64,000 bases of DNA from Pratylenchus scribneri (lineage: Eukaryota; Nematoda; Chromadorea; Rhabditida; Pratylenchidae): positions 496,001 to 560,000 of the forward strand of contig JAQSEB010000117.1 in assembly GCA_030063045.1 (NCBI GenBank). Direction: 5' to 3'. This document shows, one piece after another, positions 52,566 to 63,523 of the stretch. Below the pieces are notes generated by a model, which did no database searches, had not been told where the DNA came from, and saw nothing but the letters and a program-made list of their open reading frames with translations. Made by a program: the position numbers and the translations under genes. Positions within the stretch are counted from its first letter, which is position 1. The number at the start of each line of letters is the position of its first letter.

Positions 52566-52784
52566 CACATTTTTTGTTGTTTTTCATGCTCAGATAAAAG
52601 TGGTTTAACTGCGCCCAATTCCCCTTTTTCTCCATCATCTTCTGTTGATATGTCCGGAAGGCTATGCCATTCTTCCTCTCCATCTTCTGAAGCAGAAGGA
52701 TGTTCCATCGTTTGGCCCTCTTCAATGATTGTCCAACAAAACGACAAAATGGATTCAATAGCCAAAATTAGTTTGGAAAGTTAA
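52566..52784 (+). CDS. possible terminal exon, strand uncertain
   Basis: On the + strand a good acceptor (TTTGCAG|CAC at 52565) opens a frame rich in Ser and Pro (SPFSPSSSVDMSG) ending at TAA 52782. The complementary strand also reads well (EEGQTMEHPSASEDGEEEW) and ends at the donor AAA|GTGAGT. Both strands are open and splice-compatible, so neither is firm. Confidence 0.25.
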   Translation, partial: HIFCCFSCSDKSGLTAPNSPFSPSSSVDMSGRLCHSSSPSSEAEGCSIVWPSSMIVQQNDKMDSIAKISLES

Positions 52785-53547
52785 AATTGGGGATTGGTGA
52801 CAGACAAGACAGTTCATTTACGGGTTTGTTGGAGGCAAATTGATTTTGAGAGATTGGTGGGGGTGGGCAAGAGATCTAATCGGCAATTGCGCATCAAATG
52901 AGTCGATTATTCATTCATTCACCCCAATCCTTTTATTATCTTCCAAATTTAATATGTATAATTCAGAATTAAAAATGTACTTAAAACTTATTATATTAGA
53001 TGTAATTCCCAATGGCTCTTTTTCAAAGAGGTTTTCCCAAATAAAATAAAAAAGTAGAATCAAGGAATTCAGCATCGTCTCGCTGGAATCATAATTCTTT
53101 TTAAATTTCAAAAATTGTAAATTCGGTTTAAAAAACATATTCTTCCACTTGGTATCGAACCTCGACTAAATGAGCACAAAGATGCACTTAACCAACTATG
53201 TTAAAGATCCTCGGTATAATATTGATGATACGGTAATAAAAAAGGCCGTTTCACATCAATTTGAAAAATAATTTATTGGACATAATATCCAAAATAAATT
53301 AATTAATTTATAATTTTGCAATTTTGGTTCGGTTCGGTTTCGGCTTTGGTTCGTTCGGTTCGGTCGGGATGCCTATTCGATTTTTTGTTTCTTAGATGAA
53401 TGAAATGAATGCTTTTACCTATAGCTATTACCGAAAGTACCCTAATTATCACGCATCCAAATTCTGCTGATTTATTTTTCATTGAAATTAATGGTTTTTA
53501 ATTAAATGTAATTTTTTAGAGATTCTATTGATTAAATAAAGTGAATA
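52785..53547. other. rps-11 upstream region
   Basis: Non-coding. It contains the tRNA-like element at 53135-53216, a TACGGT word at about 53230 and a GGTTCGGTT-rich patch at 53320-53370. The rps-11 promoter should lie just before 53548. No TATA box is obvious. Confidence 0.5.
53135..53216 (-). mobile_element. tRNA-derived element or tRNA pseudogene
   Basis: The minus strand reads AACATAGTTGGTTAAGTGCA (A-box-like) and, about 40 bp later, GAGGTTCGATACC (perfect B box). Stems are partly paired but no full cloverleaf closes. It lies about 330 bp upstream of rps-11. Confidence 0.5.
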
Positions 53548-54110
53548 ATGGCGGAACAAACTGAGAGAGCCTATCAAAAGCAACCGACCGTCTTCTTAAA
53601 CGACAAATTTCGGACACAAGGCGTTGGCAAAAAACCGACAAACAAAGATCGCTACTGGAAGAATGTTGGGCTTGGGTTTAAAACCCCACGCGAGGTTTGA
53701 TTAAAATATTATAATTTTTTAAATGAGTTTTTTAGGCAATCGAAGGAACATATATTGACAAAAAGTGTCCATTCACTGGCAATGTCTCCATTCGTGGCCG
53801 CATTTTGACCGGAGTGGTTGTGAAGAACAAAATGCAGCGGACCATCGTCATTCGCCGTGATTATCTCCACTTCGTGCCGAAGTATCGCCGATACGAAAAG
53901 CGTCACAAAAACATGTCGGTCCATTGTTCGCCTTGCTTCCGGTTAATACCCACTTTCTTATAAAACTAATTAAAGCCATTTTATAGTGATATTTCAATTG
54001 GCGACATTGTCACTGTCGGGGAATGCCGACCATTGAGCAAGACCGTCCGCTTCAATGTGCTGAAGGTTATCAAGGCCACCGGATCGAAGAAGGCATTTGA
54101 CAAATTCTAA
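53548..54110 (+). CDS. rps-11: 40S ribosomal protein S11 (uS17)
   Basis: Three exons: 53548-53694, 53736-53941, 53987-54110, joined in frame, 158 aa. The protein starts [20 protein letters not shown]. It contains the family core [40 protein letters not shown] and [17 protein letters not shown], and ends [12 protein letters not shown]. It is a small-subunit protein that binds 18S rRNA, full length for the family. Codon use is more GC-rich than in neighbouring genes (ATC, GTC, CGC), as expected for a highly expressed gene. Confidence 0.97.
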
Positions 54111-54529
54111 TTGATGAAAAGTCTGCCTTTTAAATGAACTACTATTGTTATTTTGCGCTCTTGTTAAACGAATAAATTTGTTTTAAACGTTTGAACTCAA
54201 TATTAATAATAACAACAATCCTCTCAGTATCATTTCCAAATTATTTGTTAGAATTAGGAGGTAAAACATAGTTTTGGATGAATTAGTCCTCATAACCTTT
54301 TATCTCTGGATTGTTAGAATTGTGCTGTGAGAGAACGAGTTCCTTTCATGAATGAATAGCCCTAAACCTAAATTCCCATTCCCCCAAATTCCCCAATAAG
54401 ACATTTTAAATGAAAAAATTTATTCAATCAGTGAAAATGACAAAGTATCAAAAGAAAATCTGGTGTGAATTAAAAAATAACATTAAAATTGGTATTTTCA
54501 ATAAAATTTGTGGGTGTGTAAAGTGTAAT
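54111..54529. other. convergent 3' intergenic region
   Basis: Between rps-11 (+) and pnisr (-). It contains AATAAA-like signals (about 54170) and no coding. Confidence 0.6.
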
Positions 54530-57180
54530 TTATCGTCTTGGTGAACGGTGGTCCCGGTAACTTCTTCTGCTGTTCGAGTTCCTTCGGTCACGTGGGCTCC
54601 GACTTCGCGACCTCGAGTGCCGCCTACGGTTTCTGTCTTTTGGCCGTTCTGCACTTTTGTTACGGTCCTCGCGGCGTCGGTCATCTCGATTCCGATCGCG
54701 GTCCCTTTCCCTGCTTCGGTCACGGTCCCTTTCTCTGTCCCGACTTCGGTCACGTTTTTTATCCTTACCATTGGAAGAGCGATAATGGACCGGCAAATTG
54801 TCATCGTCCCGCTGGAATGATGTAAATATTAAAATAATTTCCAAAACAAAAATGATTAACCTTGCTTTTCTGCTCATGTTTAGCCGAATTTTGTCGCTCC
54901 TTTTCCTGTGATTTCTCTGATCGCTGTTTGCCATCATCCTTTTTCGCCATTTCCTCTGCATTTCCATTGTCGTATTGCTTCGACGGTTTGACACTAAAAT
55001 GAAAACGGTTAAATTTCATTTACAATTTGGAAACTAATTTAACAAATCGTAATAAGTCAATGAGATGTAATTTGTCAAATAAAACCTTTTTGTTTTCTAT
55101 TTTTTGACAATTTTATTGAATTTAAAGACCTTTTCGGTGACGGAGCCAATGGTACCTTGAAAACCAGTTGCGAAGAATCCTTTGTGGTGGATGTTTGCTG
55201 CTCCTGAACAGCAGGACTCGCCGCCGCCGTGGTTCTTTGGTCCGAAACGCTTTTTGGTGAATTCATTCCATCTTCAATGGATGATGTTTCGTCCTCATCT
55301 TCATCTGCTTATTTAAGAGATTATTCTAGGGTTTAAAGGCACCATTTTTAAACATTTATTTATTTATATTCGAAAAATAAACAATAAATGTCCAACAAAG
55401 GGAGAGGAGGGCCTCGAAATTTTTTTTAAATTTTTTTCTAATTTTAGGATTTTTGACACCAAAAAGCATTGTTTTTAATTTTCGAGGCCCTCCCTTTTAA
55501 CAATGCTTTTTGGGAACAAAATATGATAATAAAGAGGATAAATTGGAATTTTTTGAGGGTAGGTGGGTTTGATGGTTTTTTCCAATAATTTACAACAATT
55601 TTATGGATGAATGTGGCTTACCGCCAAGTGAGGACAACATTGCGAGTGCTGAACTTTTCGCAAGTATCTTTGGTTGTGCTAATTATGAAAATGAATATCA
55701 TGAAAATGTGTTCAATTATCATTATTTTTCCATCTTTCGATGATCCCAACATTCCGACGATACCTTTGCTGCCATTTTTTGCATTTGCAATGCATTCTTC
55801 GGCGATTCGGTCAAATTCACGATTGGTGGCATTCAAAAGGACACTGGTTATCAATCGCCTCATTAAAAGTATCTAAAATATTTTTAATTATTTTTTTTTA
55901 AAATTTAATTTTGACCGCTTCCTGCCTTCGTTCCTCCAGCGTTCTTTCATCTTTTCCATTTTCTTCCTCCTTATTATTATCGTCAATGAATTCACGGAAA
56001 TGTCGAATCGGGGAATTTTTAATGTTCGTTTCATTTTGCTTTTCTGCATTTTCTTCATCTTCACTATCCGAATCCTAAATAATATTAAAATTTTATTTTC
56101 CATAAAATAATAAAATTCTCACAAATTTTCCCAGTCCTTTTTCCTCCCTTTTTCTTCTTCTTTCTTCCTCCAATTCTTTTTGCCGTTTCTCCATTTCTTC
56201 TTTTTCCAATTTTTTCTGTTTCTCTTTTTCTGCCTTTTCCAAACCTTCCAAAATCCAAGAAGGAAGTTTTTTCCGCATTTGCATATCTTCAAAATAATGA
56301 TTAAATCCACTTTTTATGCTGACTCAAACCAATAACGGGCATATAATTATTCGGGTATGCTTGGGTGGATGTGCCCCACATATTATTAATCATCCAATGG
56401 CCCATTGCACCCTCCGTCGGAGCATTTGAATCAATTTCTTGTTGCGGTGATTGTTCAGTTTCGGCAGAATCATCCGCCAGCGAAGGGTCATAATGTGCTC
56501 GATACTGACGGAATAAATCAATAAATTAAATTATATTTTGTAAAGAAAACCTCCTCTTCTGCTGGTTTTGCTTCAGCAGAATTTTGAGACAAATGAGCAT
56601 ATTGAATCATCGAAGGAAGTGAATTAGCCGGAATTGCGCTGGGTGGATATTGATGTCGAGGATAGCCCATTGAATTGGATGGAAATGGCGGTGGTCTCGG
56701 TGTCCATTGATTCGGTGGATGATGAGCCGGTTGTTGGGGCTGGAATGAAGGTGGAGATGGAAAATATCCGCCTGGCCTATGTCCGGTGGAAGAGAACAAT
56801 GGTTGAACATTTGATTGTGCTGTTTTTTTCCAATAAAAAAAATATATTTAAAATATTCAAATTAATAGTTTACCCATTGGCATTGGTGGCTGATAATTTT
56901 GTGGTGGATATCGAGGCGGGGTCAATTGTTGCTGATTCGGTAGTGGTGGGCGAGGATATCCTCCAGCATTTGGCGGTGGTGGTGGTGGCAAATAAGCTTG
57001 GGCCTGTTGTTGTTGCTGTTGATGGGCATATATCCACCTTTGGGCGAGTTGGGCCCAATTAACTTTGAAAAAAATTGTTTTGAAATTATTTAAATTTAAA
57101 AAAAAACCTTCTTCATTTGGCTGGTTATTAGATGGTGGAGATAAAAAGCTGGACGGTTGAAATTGATAATTTTGGTTCAT
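54530..57180 (-). CDS. pnisr: PNISR, arginine/serine-rich splicing-associated protein
   Basis: The ATG at 57180 opens MNQNYQFQPSSFLSPP. The next exon has VNWAQLAQRWIYAHQQQQQQ, matching the conserved 'W..LA..WI' start of PNISR. Pro-rich exons follow (56520-57000). The diagnostic block KLPSWILEGLEKAEKEKQKK lies at about 56220-56280, continuing into a charged coiled coil. After an acidic part comes TLMRRLITSVLLNATNREFD, the second conserved block. The C-terminus is an RD/RS domain (RDRSRDRERDRDRSRERDRD; RRRHSRSRSRSPRDRR) ending at TAA 54530. PNISR is a nuclear-speckle protein associated with PNN and pre-mRNA processing. The intron between about 55320 and 55620 holds interleaved inverted repeats. 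Confidence 0.85.
55404..55513. repeat. two interleaved inverted repeats (A-B-A'-B')
   Basis: A (GGAGGGCCTCGAAA, about 55407-55420) pairs with A' (TTTCGAGGCCCTCC, about 55480-55493). B (CCAAAAAGCATTGTT, 55459-55473) pairs with B' (AACAATGCTTTTTGG, 55499-55513). The two hairpins overlap in order, so they exclude each other or form a pseudoknot-like topology. The region is intronic in pnisr. Confidence 0.6.
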
Positions 57181-57647
57181 ATTTTATTCCAATTGTGCTC
57201 GATATTCATTAAATGAATGATTCCTATAGATTATTTAATTTCTTAATTATTTTTTGTTGGTCTCATCTCATGTTCGAAAAATTTGTTAGAAATAATCTCA
57301 TTAAATTATTGATTGCTGCCAAAAAATCAATAAACAGATTGCGGGTGAATATTTCCCTCGTTGATTAATCAGTAATTGGAAATAATTTTTCAAATTTTAT
57401 TCAAATTAAAGCTGGTAAAAGATATGATAATGTCGGCAAAAATATGTGTCATCTCATTCACATCAAACAAATTGCACCATGCATGAATAAAAGCCATAAT
57501 ATTGGGTACAGGAAATATAATTGATTTTGGGAATAGCGAAGACCACATTTTTTAAATTGAGCTTAACAATAGAATGGATAAATTGAAATGGAGATAAGTA
57601 GAATTATAGAGAGAGAGGGTGGAATGGCAAATCAAAAATAAATCCCA

Positions 57648-60186
57648 TCAATTCTTTGGAGGCGGCACACGAGCCAAAATCGTTTTCACCATTGAAGCAG
57701 CGTTTGCGGCCGCATAATGCTTAAATAGTCGGAATATATTTGAAAAGTGATGTATTCTTTTACCTGCCAAAGTTTGCCCAATTTTGTTGTCCCTTGCTGA
57801 TAGTCGGCCACTCCTCGAACCATCACCCATGAATCGACACGAGAACCAACAATTGCGGCAATAACCGAGTCAAAGCCGGCGTCATATGCACGCAAATGAT
57901 AGTCAGAGATAAATCTAAAATATCATTTTTGTAAAATATTCCAAATTAAATGTAATTTACTTACTTGTCATGCAATTGTTTGTTAATCAGCGATTTGTCA
58001 ATTTCTTCGGCAGATGACGATTGGTTTGGGGCCTCCTTTCCATTTTCCATTTGCATTGTATTGTCCAATTCGCTTCCATTCTCATCATCCAATGTGGCCG
58101 TCCTTCCTTGAATTGAGGTGGAATCAGCATTCGAAACGGTCGACACACTTCGATTTTCTGCCCTAAAAAGGCATAAAATTATATATAAATTATTAGAATT
58201 ATTTACGGTTTATCCGAAGGCAAAACCAATCCTCCGCCATTATTTTCAGGCGCATTTGCGTCTCCGAATAAATTTCCACGTTTTGTTGGCTTCAGTGGAG
58301 TAGAAGGAATTGCTTGATTCTGTTCTTCCGCATTGGTTGGCTGTTTCTCGCGCAATGTAAACATTGAACCAATTGGACCCAAATGGAAGAGTGGAGTTTG
58401 GCGGTCGGAATTTGGATGCGGGAACACAACAATATTGCCATCCGAAATCATTGTCAGCACGTCCGTCTCATTTGGAGGACGCGAAAAATTCAGCCCTTGA
58501 TCTTTGTATTGTTCATTCATTTTGTGGATCAGCTCCTTGGAATTCATTTGCCAATCTTTCAGAAGTTCATTCCTTTCACTGTAAATTCAAATTAATTGAA
58601 TAATTTATTCTAAATTGGCTTACGAATTTCGAATTGTTCTGGCCAAAACATTGTCTTTTGGTGCCCAATCACGAACTGCCAATCCTTCGATTTCGCCACT
58701 TTTGGCATTGCAAATAACGTTATGCGCATAAACATATGAGCCAATTTGGCGATTGACACTTTCATCCACTCTAAAATTTAATTAAATTTATTTAGAAAAA
58801 TGAATTTGAGTTAACCCAGGATGACTAATCACAATATCGCCAAGTCGAATGTGCTGAAAATTATCACAGAAATTTATTTAAAATAAACAAAAATAAAACC
58901 ATTTCCGGATCCGTATAATGAGGAATTCCACCGCCAATTCCGACAATAATGACGTGGTCAACATGTTGGAATGCGCCCAAAAGACGGGTTGTGATTGAGC
59001 CACTCGAAGTGGCAGCCATCCGGTCTCCGCCAATCATTGATAACTAAAAAATTGATTTTAAACTCAAAAATGTTAATTTCAAACCTTTGTTGCCACCACA
59101 TTATGTCCAGCAATTTTGCCGATTGTATAGACATTTGAATCGCCGCTCTTTGAATGACTGTGTTTGGTAATTCCATTCTCGATAATTGTGTCGATGCTCT
59201 GTTTTTCCGGGAAAAGGCAAGTAACTATGGCCACGGTGGGTGGGTTTTTGTCCTGTACATGATGCTGTGGCAAGGCTGCCAATGAATTAATTTAAATGAT
59301 TTATAAAGAAAATAATATTTACTATAGGCTTTTCGAATCCATTCTCCGTTTTGCAGACTTTCGATTTGACCTTCCTTCTCCAAAATTGCCAAGAAATCCT
59401 GCACTTCTGCCAAAGTGCAACGAAGAGAAGTAGCCAAATCCTCTTCAGTGACGCTGTTTGGATAGGCATGTTCCAATGCTTCTTTAATGTGTCCGGGTGT
59501 CAAATTCTCCAATTCCCCATCATTGACTAAAAATTAATATTTACTATTTGTTTAATTAATAGTAATGAACCAAATTGTTTAGCATTGGGCATTTGTATTT
59601 GTTCGACGCCAGCCGCAAATTTCATCTCAATATCCATTGCGCGGAGCTGCGAAAAATCCGTTTTGATGAGGCGGAGAAGAAGCAGGAAGAAAGTAGCATA
59701 ATCTAAAATTATTTCGAGTTATTTCAAATTGTGATAATTTCATTAACCTTTTGGGAAACTGCGTTCAAATAAACTCTTGATAAATCGCTGTGAAGTTGCA
59801 GCCCGTTCGGCCATTGTGATATGATTGTAGAAACAGAATCGAAATGAGCGAATTTCCTATTTTAAACATATTTACTAAAATAATTGGAAAGTTCTTTATT
59901 ACTTGTTTGAGCGTTTTTCCACCATCCTGACTGATCCAAACCGAAAATGAGCAAGGAAATTGCGTGGCGAGCTGATCATAATTCTCTGCCACTTTATTCA
60001 CAATAATTCCCTGGAATGGTCCGCTGGCAATCATATGAACACTGGCATTTGGTGGAAGATCATGCGTTCTGGAAATACTTTTGAAATTAATTTGACAATC
60101 ATTTATTCGAACCTTTCAATACGGACAAGATTATGTTGTGCAGTTTGTATCAATGGGGTGAAGGTTATCAGGCTAGTCATTGACAT
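57648..60186 (-). CDS. winged-helix plus nucleoside-phosphorylase-like protein
   Basis: The ATG at 60186 starts MSMTSLITFTPLIQTA. After an N-terminal region (QFPCSFSVWISQDGGKTLKQ) a winged-helix-like segment is seen at about 59340-59510: LTPGHIKEALEHAYPNSVTE then LRCTLAEVQDFLAILEKEGQ. The next exons have the phosphorylase core of the PNP_UDP_1 superfamily: TVAIVTCLFPEKQSID, GKIAGHNVVATKLSMIGG, HVIIVGIGGGIPHY, RLGDIVISHPG. Later come SDYHLRAYDAGFDSVIAAIV and WVMVRGVADYQQG, matching the C-terminal half of that fold, then KHYAAANAASMVKTIL. The family cleaves or phosphorolyses nucleosides; substrate residues cannot be judged by eye. A hydrophilic insert (about 57960-58560) splits the fold. Found in nematodes and some arthropods as far as I recall; role unknown. 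Confidence 0.65.
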
Positions 60187-61029
60187 TGCTGGCAAATTTT
60201 GTAATAAATTGCAAAGAACAATAATATTTTATCTCAAATCTCAAAATCTGTAAAGTGAGATTATAAATAATCATAATCAGGTTGAATATGAAAAATAATA
60301 TGAAATTCACTGCACGCCCAACAGAAAATCATATTAATTAAATCTTTAATGCTATTCGGGCATGGGCACAATTAAGGGTGCACGGTGCAGGAGGGGCGAG
60401 GGGGAGAAGAAAAAGTTTTTTCCTATCAGATTTTAATCTAGATTTTGCGTTCGCGCTTACTTGTCGCTTGTCGGTGTTCGCAAACGCAAACCTATTTTTC
60501 AATGTTTTATTAAAATTTTCTTCAAAAAATACTTAACATAACGCAAAAATAATTCGACTTTTTAAAGTCTGTCCAAGACCTTTTCCCTCTGCCCAAAAGC
60601 CAAAACAACAAACGCCAACCAAAATTAAAAAGGGAGGTTTCATATGAAGTTGAAGTCAAGGACTTGGTGTGGTTTATTTGGGTATAAATATAAATGGAGA
60701 ATGGTTAACTAACTATGGGATTGTTGGGTTTAATTTTAATTTATTCACTATTCTTGTCCAATCCTAAATTCCAATACGATTTTGCCCCACCCAAACCCAA
60801 ACAAAAGTACACAAATAATTGAATGAATTTATAAATTTTTTTTATACATTTTTATTGGTATATACAACAATATAATACAAAACAATATGGAAAAATATTA
60901 CAATACAAAATAATACAATGGGTGAATATGGAAAAATATTACATACAATGGGTGAATATGGAAAAATGTTACAATACAATAGTACAATGGGGGGGGGGGG
61001 CGATCGTTTATTCACATCTTTTGCCGAAT
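60187..61029. other. intergenic region with tandem repeat
   Basis: Includes the upstream region of the phosphorylase-like gene and the 3' flank of the Ulp1-type gene. A TTCGCG / GTCGCTTGTCGGTG patch at about 60450 is GC-richer than its surroundings. No coding supported. Confidence 0.5.
60881..60985. repeat. three-copy tandem repeat, about 31-36 bp
   Basis: Units share AATATGGAAAAATRTTACA and ACAATGGGTG, repeated about three times just downstream of the stop of the minus-strand Ulp1-type gene, next to a G run at 60989-61000. It would lie in that gene's 3' UTR. Confidence 0.7.
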
Positions 61030-63126
61030 TCATCCTTCTTTCTTGATTGTGTGCACAATGTCCCAGCAAAACCGGCGTCTGAAGTACGGGATGTGTCGTT
61101 GGTCAAAGTCGATCGGCCTCCGCTCGGCGGCACATCGGGCAAAAAGGAGGGCAAAAATTCCGCAGTCTGTTCTGAAAAAGTTGGGAATTAATTGAAATTT
61201 ATTGAATTTAATGCCTACCCATTTTTCTGCTGTGGTATATCCAAAACCTCCTTGCAATCCCATTCGCTCCATCCGCCAAAATATTCTTCTTCGTGTTGCT
61301 GCTCGGCCACGTAGTGAAGGATGTCCCTGTAAAAATGATTGAATTAGAATTGATTATATTAAAAATGTTTAAACCCACCAAACTGTCTCCATAAATTTCA
61401 TCTTTGTTTGTCCGGCGCGTCCTTTGTTCAGCGAGTCCATCATCCTAATTTTGCGCTTCGGGATGTCGATCACGGTCATCGCCCAATGGGAGTTGTTCAG
61501 ATGAGTCGGTGCCAGCACAATTTCCGCACTTGTCAAGGGCCAATACCATTCTGCCGGAATTTTCTTCGTGTTGTTGTAGCTGAGTATTGCAAAGGTTGGA
61601 ATGTAGCGCACAAGATGGGAATTTTTGACGATGAATGCAAGATAACAGTCGATGACTAAAAATTAAAAAATTTATTTTAATCTTTAAAACAAGAAAAACT
61701 CACAATCACTGGCCAGCCACTGTCCATCTGCCAATCCCAGCAAGCCTTTGAACGTCAACTGCTCTTCGAGGCCCTGAAAATCAGCAATTTTAGCATCAAA
61801 ATTTGAATTATTGTAAATCGCTTACCTTTACCCATTTTTCCGATTGGACCACTTCATTCGTCTTCAAACTTTTCCAGAAGTCGTCGGTCTTGTAAATGTC
61901 CGGCAGGTCGAGCTCATCATCCGGTTTCGTCAGTTCGTTCGTGCCCGCAAATTGAAAGGAAAATTAAATTTGAACTAAAATCGAATTTAACCCCGAGCTC
62001 ACCACGGTCTTTCAGTTTCGTCCTTGATTTGGTCACTCTGATGTTGTCGTCGCTGCTGCTTCTGCTCCCCGCCTTATCATGGATTGTGTGCAGAATGTCC
62101 CAGCAAAATCGGCGTCTGAAATATTGGATGTGCTCTGGGCCAAAATCGATCGGACTCCGCTTGGCGACAAAACGGGCAAAAAGGAGGGCAAAAATTCCGG
62201 AATCCTCGCTTAAAATGGGAATTGAATTAATTGAAAAATGCGTTTTTTAAAGTTTTTACCTGCACTCCTGCTGCGGTACGAACTGATCTTGTGCAAACTT
62301 CCCATCCCAATCGACCCAACAGCCAAAATATTCTTGTTCTTGCTGCTGATCGGCCACGTAATGAAGGAGGTCCCTGTGAAAATGAACAAATATATTTGAG
62401 AATTACAAATGTTAAAAAACTCACCAAATTGTCTCCATAAATTTCATCTTTGTTTGTCCAGCGCGTCCTTTGTCGTGCATTGAATACGAATCCATAATTG
62501 TAATGTTGCGCTCCAGGAGGTTGACCACAGCCATTGCCCAATGTTTGCCGTACAGATGAGCCGGTGCCAGCACAAAGTCCGCACTTGTCAAGGGCCAAAA
62601 CCATTTTGATGGAAGCTCTCCCGTATTTTCGTAATTGAGGATTGCATAGGTTGGAATGAAGTGCACTCGGAAGGAATCTTTGACGATGAATGCAAGATAA
62701 CAGTCGATGACTAAAAATTAAAAATTTTATTTTAAACTTTAAAGCAACAAAAACTCACAATCACTGGCCAGCCTCTGTCCATCTGCCAATCCCAGCAAGC
62801 CTTTGAACGTCAACTGCCCTTCGAGGCCCTGAAAAGAAGGAAATTTTAGATCAATTTTCAGCTCCCAAATTTGCTTACCTTAACCCATTTTCCTGATTGG
62901 ACCTCTTCATCCGCTGCCAGCACTGTCCAGAAGTCGTCCATCTTGTATATGTCCGGCAGGTCGAGTTCATCATCCGGTTTCGTCAGTTCGTTCGTGCCTG
63001 CAAATTGAAGGGAAAATTAAAATTGAAGTAAAATCGATGATAATCCCAAAACTCACCACAATTATTCAGCTGCGTCCTTGATTTGGTCACTCCGATGTTG
63101 TCGTCGCTGTTGCTTCTGCCCGCCAT
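61030..63126 (-). CDS. tandem-domain Ulp1/SENP-type (C48) cysteine protease, first domain inactive
   Basis: The ATG at 63126 opens MAGRSNSDDNIGVTKSRTQL. Two homologous halves follow with no stop between them; the second starts SRSSDDNIRVTKSRTKLKDR, repeating the N-terminus. Each half has GLEGQLTFKGLLGLADGQ or its close copy, then a catalytic-type core. Half 2 (61030-62060): NNSHWAMTVID (His), IRMMDSL (Asp), IPQQKNGTDCGIFALLFA (Gln and nucleophile Cys). Half 1 (62060-63000): GKHWAMAVVN, ITIMDS, but VPQQECSEDSGIFALLF, where the nucleophile is Ser. C48 enzymes process SUMO or related modifiers. Half 2 should be active; half 1 probably is not as a cysteine protease. The repeat of the linker points to an internal duplication. 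Confidence 0.75.
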
Positions 63127-63523
63127 GAGGATCCTTGTTAGTGTTGCCGATTTGTTGAGTGAATTGAGTGATAACTGATAATGAATAATGATTATTCTGG
63201 TAAACATCTTTCTGTTTAAATACTCCAATTTTGCCAGGTAAAAAAGATAAGCGCATATAAATTACTGTACCCGTATAACGTATACCGTACTTAAATCAAT
63301 CGATATCGATATGTCGTCTAACTTGTCTTGTTAATAAAAAAACATCTTAATTTGGAATTTTTTTATTATAATTTTTTTCATATATGACATTTTCTAAAAT
63401 AAAAATTTTCGGATTTTTAAAAAAAACGACTGAAAAATTTAAAGGTTCAAAATAATATCCAACAAACAAGTACATATAAGTAACAATTTTCATCAGAAAA
63501 AATATGAAAAGCTGTTATGAGAA
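63127..63523. other. divergent promoter region
   Basis: Between the Ulp1-type gene (-) and the RING gene (+). Contains TACCCGTATAACGTATACCG (about 63268) with an internal palindrome and an ATCGATATCGATAT stretch at about 63299. Possible control sites; no gene. Confidence 0.4.
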
